NCBI GenBank assembly: GCA_035286745.1
Contig: DATECU010000354.1
Span: 1 to 22,438, forward strand
Origin: DATECU01 sp035286745
GTDB lineage: Bacteria > Acidobacteriota > Vicinamibacteria > Fen-336
Reading direction: 5' to 3'
DNA length: 22,438 nucleotides
Shown: one piece after another, positions 6,771 through 13,445 of the stretch
How positions within the stretch are numbered: position 1 is the first letter of the stretch
Layout of the letters: every line of letters starts with the position of its first letter
Translations under genes and position numbers: made by a program
Notes under the pieces: generated by a model
The model's database searches: none
What the model saw: the letters and a program-made list of their open reading frames with translations, nothing else
What the model was told of the DNA's origin: nothing

Positions 6771-6789
6771 CGAGCCCGAGGGGAACCCC

Positions 6790-7197
6790 ATGTGGCTGCT
6801 GAAGACCGAGCCCGGCACCTATGCCTTCGACGATCTGGAGCGCGAGGGGAGGACGGTGTGGGACGGGGTGAAGAACCCGGTGGCCCAGAAGAACCTGCGG
6901 GCCATGAAGGTCGGAGACCCTGTCCTCATCTACCACACCGGCGAGCAGAAGGCGGTGGTGGGCCTGGCGGAGGTCGCTCGCGCCGCCTACCCGGATCCGA
7001 AGCTGGCTGGGGGGCCGGCGGTCGTGGACATAAGACCGCTGGCTCGTTGGCGGCGACCGGTGACGCTGGCCGAGATCAAGGCCCACCCCGCGTTTGGCGA
7101 CAGCCCCTTGGTTCGCCAGGGGCGGTTGTCGGTGGTGCCTCTCACCACGGCCCAGGCCAAGGTGCTGGAGAGTCTGGCCGCGGGGGGTGCCCGGTGA
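6790..7197 (+). CDS. EVE domain-containing protein
   Basis: A 135-residue EVE domain, close to the whole length of bacterial stand-alone EVE proteins. It begins with the hallmark MWLLKTEPGTYAFDDLE, followed by VWDGVKNPVAQKNLRAMKVG, GDPVLIYHTGEQKAVVGLAE, and a C-terminal half (PLVRQGRLSVVPLT) as in thymocyte nuclear protein 1 homologues. EVE belongs to the PUA-like fold and is known or proposed to bind modified bases in DNA or RNA, such as 5-methyl- or hydroxymethylcytosine. The start at 6790 has GAGGGG six bases upstream and places WLLKTEP at the N-terminus as in the family; an ATG at 6766 lies inside the -10 box. The stop overlaps the cutA GTG start (GTGA), so the two are co-translated. Confidence 0.93.
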   Translation: MWLLKTEPGTYAFDDLEREGRTVWDGVKNPVAQKNLRAMKVGDPVLIYHTGEQKAVVGLAEVARAAYPDPKLAGGPAVVDIRPLARWRRPVTLAEIKAHPAFGDSPLVRQGRLSVVPLTTAQAKVLESLAAGGAR

Positions 7198-7520
7198 GCG
7201 AGCGGTTGGTGGTTTTCTGCACGGTGGGCAAGCAAGAGGACGCCGACTGGATTGCCGGGGAGCTGGTGGAGCGGCGGTTGGCCGCCTGCGTGAGCGTGGT
7301 GCCGGGACTGGTCTCCACCTATCGCTGGAAGGGTGCGGTGGAGAAGGACAGCGAGCTGCTCCTGGTCATCAAGACCCGAGGCGATCGCTTCGAGGCCCTC
7401 CGTGAGGCCATCGTCAAGATGCACCCCTCCGAGGTGCCCGAGATTCTGGCCCTGCCCGTGGCCGGGGGCCACGCCCCCTATCTGGCGTGGCTGGACGAGA
7501 GCGTCTCCGAAGCGGGCTGA
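7194..7520 (+). CDS. cutA: Divalent-cation tolerance protein CutA
   Basis: A 108-residue protein of normal CutA length. Family blocks appear in order: VVFCTVGKQEDADWIAGELV, RRLAACVSVVPGLVSTYRWK, ELLLVIKT, and the C-terminal HPSEVPEILALPV with YLAWL. CutA forms very stable trimers with a PII-like fold and is linked to copper tolerance in E. coli, though its molecular role is not settled. The GTG start at 7194 overlaps the EVE stop by GTGA, and no longer start in the same frame is plausible because it would run inside the EVE gene. Its own TGA overlaps the ATG of the next gene (TGATG). The gene is intact and nothing in it is odd. Confidence 0.95.
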   Translation: MSERLVVFCTVGKQEDADWIAGELVERRLAACVSVVPGLVSTYRWKGAVEKDSELLLVIKTRGDRFEALREAIVKMHPSEVPEILALPVAGGHAPYLAWLDESVSEAG

Positions 7521-7864
7521 TGGCAGAGGCAGCCAGGACGCTCTCGCGACTCAGGCCGCTTCTGCTCAGCGCCCTGGTCTTGCCGGGGCTGGGTCAGCTT
7601 GCCGAGCGTCGCTATGTGCGGGGGCTGCTCTTCGCGGGTGCTGCCCTGGGATCGGGCGCCGCCTTCGTCTTCATCCTGTTCCGGGAGACCCTGCGCCGGA
7701 TCCCCCAGGACACGCCGTTCCTCGACCCCGCTGACGCCTGGCGCATCGCCCACCAGGTGGTGGCCACCGCCGGCGGGACCTTGGAGTCCTGTATCGGGGT
7801 GCTGCTTGCGGCCTGGGCGCTCTCCGTCCTCGACGCCGCCCTGAGCTATCACCGCTCCCGCTGA
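7520..7864 (+). CDS. Small two-helix membrane protein
   Basis: A 114-residue protein starting at the ATG that overlaps the cutA stop (TGATG). An in-frame upstream ATG at 7487 lies inside cutA and is less likely. It starts with a basic helix, then SALVLPGLGQLAERRYVRGL running into a hydrophobic segment (about 38-57), a polar loop of about 30 residues, and a second hydrophobic segment (about 90-108), ending with basic residues. The pattern PGLGQ-x-x-x-x-RY-x-RGL is seen in small membrane proteins of the DUF5683/TM2-like kind, and I assign it only to that broad type. Function is unknown. Coupling to CutA and EVE suggests shared expression rather than proving shared function. Confidence 0.75.
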   Translation: MAEAARTLSRLRPLLLSALVLPGLGQLAERRYVRGLLFAGAALGSGAAFVFILFRETLRRIPQDTPFLDPADAWRIAHQVVATAGGTLESCIGVLLAAWALSVLDAALSYHRSR

Positions 7865-7879
7865 CGACCGCACAGAGTG

Positions 7880-7946
7880 TAGCCGTCAGCAATCAGCGAT
7901 CAGCTTTCAGCTACGACGAGCGGCGAGAGGTTGGGGCGCGCTGTAA
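7880..7946 (+). repeat. TCAGC heptad repeat, copy 3
   Basis: The cleanest copy: TAGC, then four perfect TCAGC cores at 7886, 7893, 7900 and 7907 with variable pairs CG, AA, GA and TT before them. The tail TACGACGAGCGGCGAGAGG and TTGGGGCGCGCTGT follows. The same tail follows the heptads in copy 2. Confidence 0.88.
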
Positions 7947-7975
7947 CATCGGAAGGCTCCGGGTGGCAAGCCGTC

Positions 7976-8068
7976 AGCACCAGCCGTCACCGCTCAGCGA
8001 CGGCAGCAGCCACAGTGCGCGCCGATTCGCACCCACAGCCTCGGATGCCATCCGTCGCTGACCGCTGA
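7976..8068. repeat. Degenerate heptads forming an inverted pair
   Basis: Shortened heptads on the plus strand (TCAGC at 7976 and 7996) face two on the minus strand (GCTGA at 8057 and 8064). TCAGCGACGG at 7996-8005 and CCGTCGCTGA at 8052-8061 are exact inverse copies, so this stretch could form a 10-bp stem. Confidence 0.6.
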
Positions 8069-8103
8069 TCGCCAGGTTCCGGGCCTCGCGAGTCGCTGGT
8101 CTC

Positions 8104-8158
8104 CAGAGCCTCGGGAGCTTTCCGTTGCTGACAGCTGAGTGCTGACTGCTGACCGCTA
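8104..8158 (-). repeat. TCAGC heptad repeat, copy 4 (inverted)
   Basis: Read on the minus strand: TAGC (8158-8155), then four perfect TCAGC cores whose plus-strand positions start at 8148, 8141, 8134 and 8127, again exactly 7 bases apart. The tail after the heptads only loosely resembles that of the other copies. With copy 3 it makes a head-to-head pair across 7880-8158. The 7865-8204 gap holds only these repeats and the GTGTC repeat. Confidence 0.82.
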
Positions 8159-8161
8159 TCC

Positions 8162-8196
8162 CTTCCGTTCTTCGTGTCCTTTGTGTCTTTGTGGTG
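8162..8196 (+). repeat. GTGTC-type dispersed repeat, copy B
   Basis: A 35-base partner of 3313-3347 (about 30 of 35 identical), with the core GTGTCCTTTGTGTCTTTGTG. It ends 8 bases before the stop codon of the minus-strand gamma-lyase gene and directly follows inverted heptad copy 4. Confidence 0.7.
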
Positions 8197-8204
8197 GCCT
8201 TCCG

Positions 8205-9341
8205 TCAGATGGCGGCCAGGGCACGCGTGAGGTCGGCGATCAGGTCCTCGACGTCCTCGCAGCCCACGCTGATTCGCACCAGGCCGTTGCCGATGCCCAG
8301 GGCGTCGCGCTCGGCCTGGGTGTAGCCGGCGTGGGTCATGGTGGCGGGGTGGGAGATGAGGGTCTCGATGCCGCCCAGGCTCTCGCCCAGGGAACAGAGC
8401 CTCACCACCTTCAGGAACCGCTCCGCGGCCTCCAGGCTCCCCAGATCGAAGGAGATCATGCTCCCGAAGCCGGTCGCCTGACGCTTGTGGACGTCGTGGC
8501 CCGGATGATCGGCGAATCCCGGCCAGAACACCTTCTTCACCTTCTTCTGATCGCGCAGGAAGGGCGCGATGCGGCGCCCGTTCTCTTCGTGCCGGGGCAT
8601 GCGCAGGGCCAGGGTCTTGGTGCCGCGAAGCACCAGCCAGGAGTCGAAGGGGGAGAGGATGGCGCCGGCCGCGTTCTGCACGAACTGCAGCCAGCGGGCG
8701 TGCTCCTCGCGCTTCACCACCGCCACCCCGCCCACGCTGTCGGAGTGTCCGTTCAGGAACTTGGTGGTGGAGTGGACCACGATGTCCGCGCCTAGCGACA
8801 GTGGCTTCTGGAAGTAGGGGCTCATGAAGGTGTTGTCGACCACCAGCAGGGCGCCCCGGGTGCGGGCCACCTCGGCCAGCGCCGCGATGTCGCACACCTT
8901 CATCAAGGGGTTGGTGGGGGTCTCGATCCAGAGCAGGTCGAACTTGCCGGCCGCGGCGTCCAGGGCCCTGGCGTCGGATGCCTCCAGGAAGGCGAAGTCG
9001 ACGCCGTAGTGCGCGAGCACCTTGGTGAACAGGCGGTGGGTGCCGCCGTAGACGTTGTCGGAAACCACCACCCGCTGGCCCTGCTTCACCAGGGTGAGAA
9101 CCGCATTGGTGGCGGCCATGCCAGAGGCGTAGCAGTAGGCGTCAATGCCACCCTCCAGGGCCGCCAGGTTCTTCTCCAGCGCCCGCCGAGTGGGGTTCTG
9201 GGTGCGGGCGTACTCGTAGCCCTTGTGCTGGCCGATCCCCTCCTGGACGTAGGTCGAGGTCTGGAAGATGGGGGTGATGATGGCGCCGGTCGTGGGATCC
9301 GGCTCCTGCCCGGCGTGGATGCAGTCAGTGGAAAAGCCCAT
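8205..9341 (-). CDS. Cystathionine gamma-lyase / gamma-synthase (PLP)
   Basis: A 378-residue member of the Cys/Met-metabolism PLP family, full length. Seen: the N-terminal STDCIHAGQEPDPTTGAI, YEYARTQNPTR (43-53, with Tyr44 and Arg46 that reach the neighbouring subunit's PLP), the ASGMAA loop, NVYGGT (Tyr98 stacks on PLP), VVDNTF (Asp169 to the pyridine N), and HSTTKFLNGHSD with the PLP lysine K194. The family includes gamma-synthases, gamma-lyases and beta-lyases that cannot be told apart firmly by eye. Placement after a cystathionine beta-synthase favours gamma-lyase, giving cysteine, ammonia and 2-oxobutanoate. The ATG overlaps the upstream stop (ATGA), so the two are translationally coupled. 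Confidence 0.92.
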   Translation of the reverse strand: MGFSTDCIHAGQEPDPTTGAIITPIFQTSTYVQEGIGQHKGYEYARTQNPTRRALEKNLAALEGGIDAYCYASGMAATNAVLTLVKQGQRVVVSDNVYGGTHRLFTKVLAHYGVDFAFLEASDARALDAAAGKFDLLWIETPTNPLMKVCDIAALAEVARTRGALLVVDNTFMSPYFQKPLSLGADIVVHSTTKFLNGHSDSVGGVAVVKREEHARWLQFVQNAAGAILSPFDSWLVLRGTKTLALRMPRHEENGRRIAPFLRDQKKVKKVFWPGFADHPGHDVHKRQATGFGSMISFDLGSLEAAERFLKVVRLCSLGESLGGIETLISHPATMTHAGYTQAERDALGIGNGLVRISVGCEDVEDLIADLTRALAAI

Positions 9342-10294
9342 CAGAGATTCTCGAACACGCCCTTGCCCAGGTAGCGTTCGAAGCCGTCGGCGAAGAGGGT
9401 GACCACGATCTTGCCCTTGCCCAAGCTCCGCGCCACCTCGCGGGCGGCGAAGGCGGCGGTGCCCGAGGATCCGCCCACCAGCAGACCCTCAGAGCGGGCC
9501 AGCTCCTTCACGGCGGCGAACGAGTCGGCGTCGGCGACGGTCTTGATCTCGTCGACCACGCTGCGGTCGAGGGCTCCCGGCCAGAAGGAGTTGCCGATCC
9601 CCTCCACCTTGTAGGGGGCCTGGGGCCCACCGCCCCAGATCGACCCCTGAGGCTCCACCAGCACGCCCCGCACCTTGGGGTCCCGTTCCTTGAAGAAGCG
9701 GGCCACCCCGGTGAAGGTGCCGCCGGTGCCGCCGCCCATCACCACCGCGTCAGGGACCCGGCCGAGCTGCTCGTAAATCTCCGCCGCCGTCGTCTGGTAG
9801 TGGAAGTCGGGGTTGGCGGGGTTCTCGAACTGCTGGGGCACATAGGCGCCGGGGATGGCGGCGGCCAGTTCCTTGGCCTTGGCGATGGCGCCCGGCATCC
9901 CGCTCTCGGTGGGGGTCAGCACTACCTCCGCGCCTAGCGCGTTCATCACCGCGGTCTTGGGGCCCACGAACTTGTCGGGCACCACCACCATCACCCGATA
10001 GCCGCGGCTGATGCCAATCAAGGCTAGACCCACCCCGGTGTTGCCGGCGGTGGGCTCGATGATGGTGGCGCCGGGCCCCAGCCGGCCCGCGGCCTCGGCG
10101 GCTTCGATCATGCCCAGGGCCGCTCGATCCTTCACGCTGCCGCCCGGGTTCAGAAACTCGAGCTTGGCGTAGATGTCGGCGGCCCCGGCAGGGGTGAACC
10201 GGGTGAGCCGGAGCAGCGGCGTGTTGCCGACCATCTCGAGGACGCTCTCGGCCACTCGAGGCAGGGCGGCGGGATCGGCGAGCTTGGTCGACAT
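9341..10294 (-). CDS. Cystathionine beta-synthase, short form (PLP)
   Basis: The 317-residue product has the fold-type II PLP core: VGNTPLLRL (22-30), NPGGSVKDR with PLP lysine K55, the PTAGNTG loop (81-87), GGGTGGTFTG (187-196) binding the phosphate, and LLVGGSSGTA. The stretches VVVPDKFVGPK and APYKVEGIGNSFWP are closer to cystathionine beta-synthase than to O-acetylserine sulfhydrylase. It has neither a haem domain nor C-terminal CBS regulatory repeats, as in the MccA type of Bacillus. It should condense serine or O-acetylserine with homocysteine. The ATG at 10294 is favoured over an in-frame upstream start at 10357 because a good promoter lies between the two; its -10 is 9 bases before this ATG, and there is no ribosome binding site. 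Confidence 0.9.
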   Translation of the reverse strand: MSTKLADPAALPRVAESVLEMVGNTPLLRLTRFTPAGAADIYAKLEFLNPGGSVKDRAALGMIEAAEAAGRLGPGATIIEPTAGNTGVGLALIGISRGYRVMVVVPDKFVGPKTAVMNALGAEVVLTPTESGMPGAIAKAKELAAAIPGAYVPQQFENPANPDFHYQTTAAEIYEQLGRVPDAVVMGGGTGGTFTGVARFFKERDPKVRGVLVEPQGSIWGGGPQAPYKVEGIGNSFWPGALDRSVVDEIKTVADADSFAAVKELARSEGLLVGGSSGTAAFAAREVARSLGKGKIVVTLFADGFERYLGKGVFENL

Positions 10295-10303
10295 CGGCCG
10301 GGC

Positions 10304-10332
10304 AGGATATCGCGGAGCCTGCGGACGGTCAA
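10304..10332 (-). promoter_or_regulatory. Promoter of the transsulfuration operon
   Basis: On the minus strand TTGACC (10332-10327), a 17-base spacer and TATCCT (10309-10304). Only 9 bases separate the -10 from the ATG at 10294, so the transcript is expected to be leaderless or nearly so. Confidence 0.6.
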
Positions 10333-10390
10333 ACGCGCTTCCGGCCCCTGGTCGCACCCGAGCGGCCCACCTCCGGTGCGACCCGTCGGC

Positions 10391-13384
10391 CTACTCCTGG
10401 CCGCTCGCCTGGTGCTCGCGGGCCAGGAAGGCCTGGCAAGCCTCGGCGGGCAGAGCGTCACTGAACAGGCGACCCTGCATGCGATGGCAGCCGCGGCTGA
10501 CCAGGAAGGCCAGCTGCTCGCGGGTTTCCACTCCCTCCGCCACCACCGCGAGCTTGAGCGTCTGCGCCAGGCCGATGATGGCGCTGGCGATGGCGGCGTC
10601 ATCGGGGTCGGTGGTGACGTCGCGCACGAAGGACTGGTCGATCTTCAGAGTGTCGATGGGGAGGCGCTTCAAGTAGTTGAGAGACGAGTAGCCGATCCCG
10701 AAGTCGTCGATGGATATCGACACCCCGAGGGCCTTCAGCTCGCGCAGGATGGCGATGGTGGCGTCCGCGTTCTGCATGGCGTTGGTCTCGGTGATCTCGA
10801 GGTCCAGGAACTGCGGCGCCAGGCCGGTCTCGCGCAGGACTCGTCGCACCTGCTCGATCACGTCAGCCGCTTGAAGCTGGCGGGCGGAGAGGTTGACGCC
10901 GACCTTGAGGTCGGAGCGGCCGCCCGCCTGCCAGGCCTTGGCCTGAGCACAGGCGGTCTCCAGAACCCAGAGGCCCAGGGGAACGATGAGGCCGGTGAGC
11001 TCGGCAAGGCCGATGAACTCGGAGGGCGCCAGCAACCCCCGTTCGGGATGGCGCCAGCGGACCAGGGCTTCGACCCCGTAGACGCGGCCGGCACGGAAGT
11101 CGAGTTGCGGCTGGTAGTGCACCTCGAAGCTGCGCCCGGCGACCGCCTTGCGCAAGGCGTTCTCCAGCGCCAGCCGCTCGACCGCCGAGGCGTTCATGGT
11201 GGCGGTGTAGAGCTGGTAGTTGTCGCGGCCGTGCTCTTTGGCTCGGTACATGGCGGTGTCGGCGTTCTTCACCAGCGTCTCGGCATCGTGGCCGTCGTGG
11301 GGATAGATGGCCACGCCCACGCTGGCGGTGACGTACAGCTCTCGCCCCCCCAAGACGAAGGGCAAACGCAGGGCCTCCAGGATCTTGCCCGAGACCTTGG
11401 CGGCGTCGCTGTTCCGGCCCAACTCGGGCAACAGCACGGTGAACTCGTCGCCCCCCAGGCGAGCCACCGTGTCCCCCTCTCGGATCGAGCCCCCCAGCCG
11501 TTCGGCTACCGCCTGCAACAGCCGATCGCCGAGCGAATGGCCCAGCGAGTCGTTGATCAGCTTGAAGCGATCCAGGTCGAAGAAGAGCACCGCCAGCTTG
11601 TGCCGGCGGCGGTGGGCATTGGCGACCGCCACCGCCAGCCGGTCCTGGAACAACAGCCGGTTGGGTAGGCCAGTCAGGACGTCGTGGTAGGCGAGGCTGC
11701 GGATCTGCTCTTCCGCCTGCTTTCTGGCGATGGCGGTGGCCACGTGTTGGGAGACGAAGGTCAGCAGGTCCCGGTCGCTGGCCGTGAAGCGGAAGGCCTC
11801 CTGGTAGGTCTGGACCGCCAGCACGCCGAAGCAGCGGTCGTCCCGCTTCAGGGGCGCACCCATCCAGTCGACGGAGGGGCTTCCGATCAGCTCGATCTCC
11901 CCCTGCTCCTTGAGCCGGGCGACTGTCGCCGGGCAAGCGAGCAGCGGCTCGCCGCTGCGCAGCACGTACTCGGTCAGGCCTCGCCCCGGGCGCCGGGGTG
12001 CCGGAGTCGGGTCGTGCTGGTCGGCAAAGTAGGGGAAGCTCAGGGTGTCCTTGGCCCGGTCGTAGAGGGCGATGTACAGGTTGCGCGCGTACATCAGCTC
12101 GGCCAGGATGCCATGGATCTCGGCGTAGAACGAGGCCATGTCGGTGAGGGAGCTGGTGGCCTGGGCGATCCGGAACAGGGCGGACTGCAGCTTCTCGGCC
12201 CGCTTGCGCTCGCTGATGTCGCGGACCACGACCTGGACCGCCGGCCGGTCCTGGTAGGTGAAGGGCACCGCCCCCACCTCGACGTCCAGGGTGGCGCCGC
12301 TCCGGTGCAGGAACTTCTCCTCCACAAAGGGAAGCGGCTGGCCGGCGGTCAGCAGCCTGCGGATCCGTTCCTCGACCAGGGGCCGCGAGTCGGGATGGAC
12401 GATCTCGAAGATGGGCTTGCCCAGCAGCTCCTGAGGCCGGTCGTATCCCACCAGTCGCGCCCCCGCCGGGCTGCAGAACACGATGCGGCCCTCGCTGTAG
12501 ATGGCCACCGCGTCGGGCGACAGCTCGATCAGCCGGCGGTAGCGCTCCTCGCTTTCCCGCAGGGCCTGCTCGGCTCGCTTCTGCTCGGTGACGTCTCGGA
12601 CCACGCCCCTGAAGCCTACCGGCTCGCCGGCGGGGTCGCGCAGCAGAGCCACCGAGGCCTCGACCACGCGCGGGGTCCCATCCTTGCGCAGGATCTCCCA
12701 GTCCAGGAAGCTGGCCGGGTTCCCGGTCAGGTACACGCTGTGGAAGCCCTGGTAGAGCTTGCGGGCGTTCGCGGGGTCCGTGTACTGCCGGTTGTTCATT
12801 CCCAGAAGCTCTCCCTGGGAATAGCCCAAGAGATCGCACAGAGCGTCGTTGACGAACACAAAGTCGCCACCGAGGTCCACCTCGTAGTAGCCCTCGCTAA
12901 TGCTGGCCAGGATCTCGCGGTACCTCTCCTCACTGCGGCGAAGGGCCTCCTCGGCCCGGCGCCGGTCGGTGATGTCCCGGTAGCTCCAGACCCGGCCCAC
13001 CACCCGGCCGTCCAGGCGTTGGGGCAGCGAATAACGTTCGAACACCCGGCCATCGCGCAGCTCCAGCACGTCGACCGCCTCCGCATCGGGCGAGGCGTAC
13101 AGCTCGCGGACCCGTTCGGCGCAGAGATCGGGTTCGCAGACCTGTTCCAGGGTGAAGGCCAGGATCCCAGCATCGTCGCGGGCCAGCAGCAGCTCCTGCG
13201 GGATCTGCCACAGGGCGACGAAGCGCTGGTTGTAGGCCAGGATTCTCCCCAGGGGGTCCATCACCAGGATGCCGTCGGCGGTCGACTCCAGGGTTGACTG
13301 GAGGAGGGAGACGGTCTCGATGACTTGGCCGTGGTTGTCGTTCGGCGGGTCCGGCGTTGGCTCAGGAGGGGCCGGCTCGCTCAC
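10391..13384 (-). CDS. PAS-PAS-PAS-GAF-GGDEF-EAL cyclic-di-GMP enzyme
   Basis: About 997 residues with no membrane segment. Three PAS domains (roughly 25-145, 150-275 and 280-400, each ending in a PAC motif such as VVRDVTEQKRAE) precede a GAF domain (405-560), then GGDEF (565-730) and EAL (735-985). The cyclase signature ARLGGDEF is intact, and RxxD (REGD) lies exactly five residues before it, forming the product-inhibition I-site. The EAL half keeps VEALVRW, GVNLSARQ, LEITET, SIDDFGIGYSS, LKIDQSF, AEGVET and MQG, so all metal and catalytic positions look present. By family knowledge it could both make and break cyclic-di-GMP under control of bound ligands. The GTG at 13384 has GAGG 5 bases upstream; a GTG two codons earlier lies inside that site. 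It stands alone between other minus-strand genes. Confidence 0.94.
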   Translation of the reverse strand: MSEPAPPEPTPDPPNDNHGQVIETVSLLQSTLESTADGILVMDPLGRILAYNQRFVALWQIPQELLLARDDAGILAFTLEQVCEPDLCAERVRELYASPDAEAVDVLELRDGRVFERYSLPQRLDGRVVGRVWSYRDITDRRRAEEALRRSEERYREILASISEGYYEVDLGGDFVFVNDALCDLLGYSQGELLGMNNRQYTDPANARKLYQGFHSVYLTGNPASFLDWEILRKDGTPRVVEASVALLRDPAGEPVGFRGVVRDVTEQKRAEQALRESEERYRRLIELSPDAVAIYSEGRIVFCSPAGARLVGYDRPQELLGKPIFEIVHPDSRPLVEERIRRLLTAGQPLPFVEEKFLHRSGATLDVEVGAVPFTYQDRPAVQVVVRDISERKRAEKLQSALFRIAQATSSLTDMASFYAEIHGILAELMYARNLYIALYDRAKDTLSFPYFADQHDPTPAPRRPGRGLTEYVLRSGEPLLACPATVARLKEQGEIELIGSPSVDWMGAPLKRDDRCFGVLAVQTYQEAFRFTASDRDLLTFVSQHVATAIARKQAEEQIRSLAYHDVLTGLPNRLLFQDRLAVAVANAHRRRHKLAVLFFDLDRFKLINDSLGHSLGDRLLQAVAERLGGSIREGDTVARLGGDEFTVLLPELGRNSDAAKVSGKILEALRLPFVLGGRELYVTASVGVAIYPHDGHDAETLVKNADTAMYRAKEHGRDNYQLYTATMNASAVERLALENALRKAVAGRSFEVHYQPQLDFRAGRVYGVEALVRWRHPERGLLAPSEFIGLAELTGLIVPLGLWVLETACAQAKAWQAGGRSDLKVGVNLSARQLQAADVIEQVRRVLRETGLAPQFLDLEITETNAMQNADATIAILRELKALGVSISIDDFGIGYSSLNYLKRLPIDTLKIDQSFVRDVTTDPDDAAIASAIIGLAQTLKLAVVAEGVETREQLAFLVSRGCHRMQGRLFSDALPAEACQAFLAREHQASGQE

Positions 13385-13445
13385 GCGCACCTCAGACCGG
13401 AGACGCGAGACCCGGCCGAGGGGCGATCCGCAGGCACGGCAACGG

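Noticed and set aside
6766..6789. Upstream ATG for the EVE-domain gene
   Set aside because: It lies inside the predicted -10 box, has no ribosome binding site, and would put eight extra residues before the family's conserved N-terminus.
7880..8158. CRISPR array
   Set aside because: The repeat unit is 7 bases with 2-base gaps; there are no spacers of 25-40 bases and no cas genes.
7987..8895. Minus-strand open frame overlapping the gamma-lyase gene
   Set aside because: It reads the lyase gene in the wrong frame and then translates the intergenic repeats (KDTKDTK, QQSALSCQQ). No protein family is visible.
10863..12839. A 658-residue minus-strand open frame inside the PAS-GGDEF-EAL gene
   Set aside because: It is the same strand in another frame, Pro/Arg/Gly-rich, and has no domain, while the main frame has complete motifs.
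10376..13297. Two long plus-strand open frames opposite the PAS-GGDEF-EAL gene
   Set aside because: Both are low-complexity, Gln/Gly/His-rich antisense readings of a clearly identified gene.
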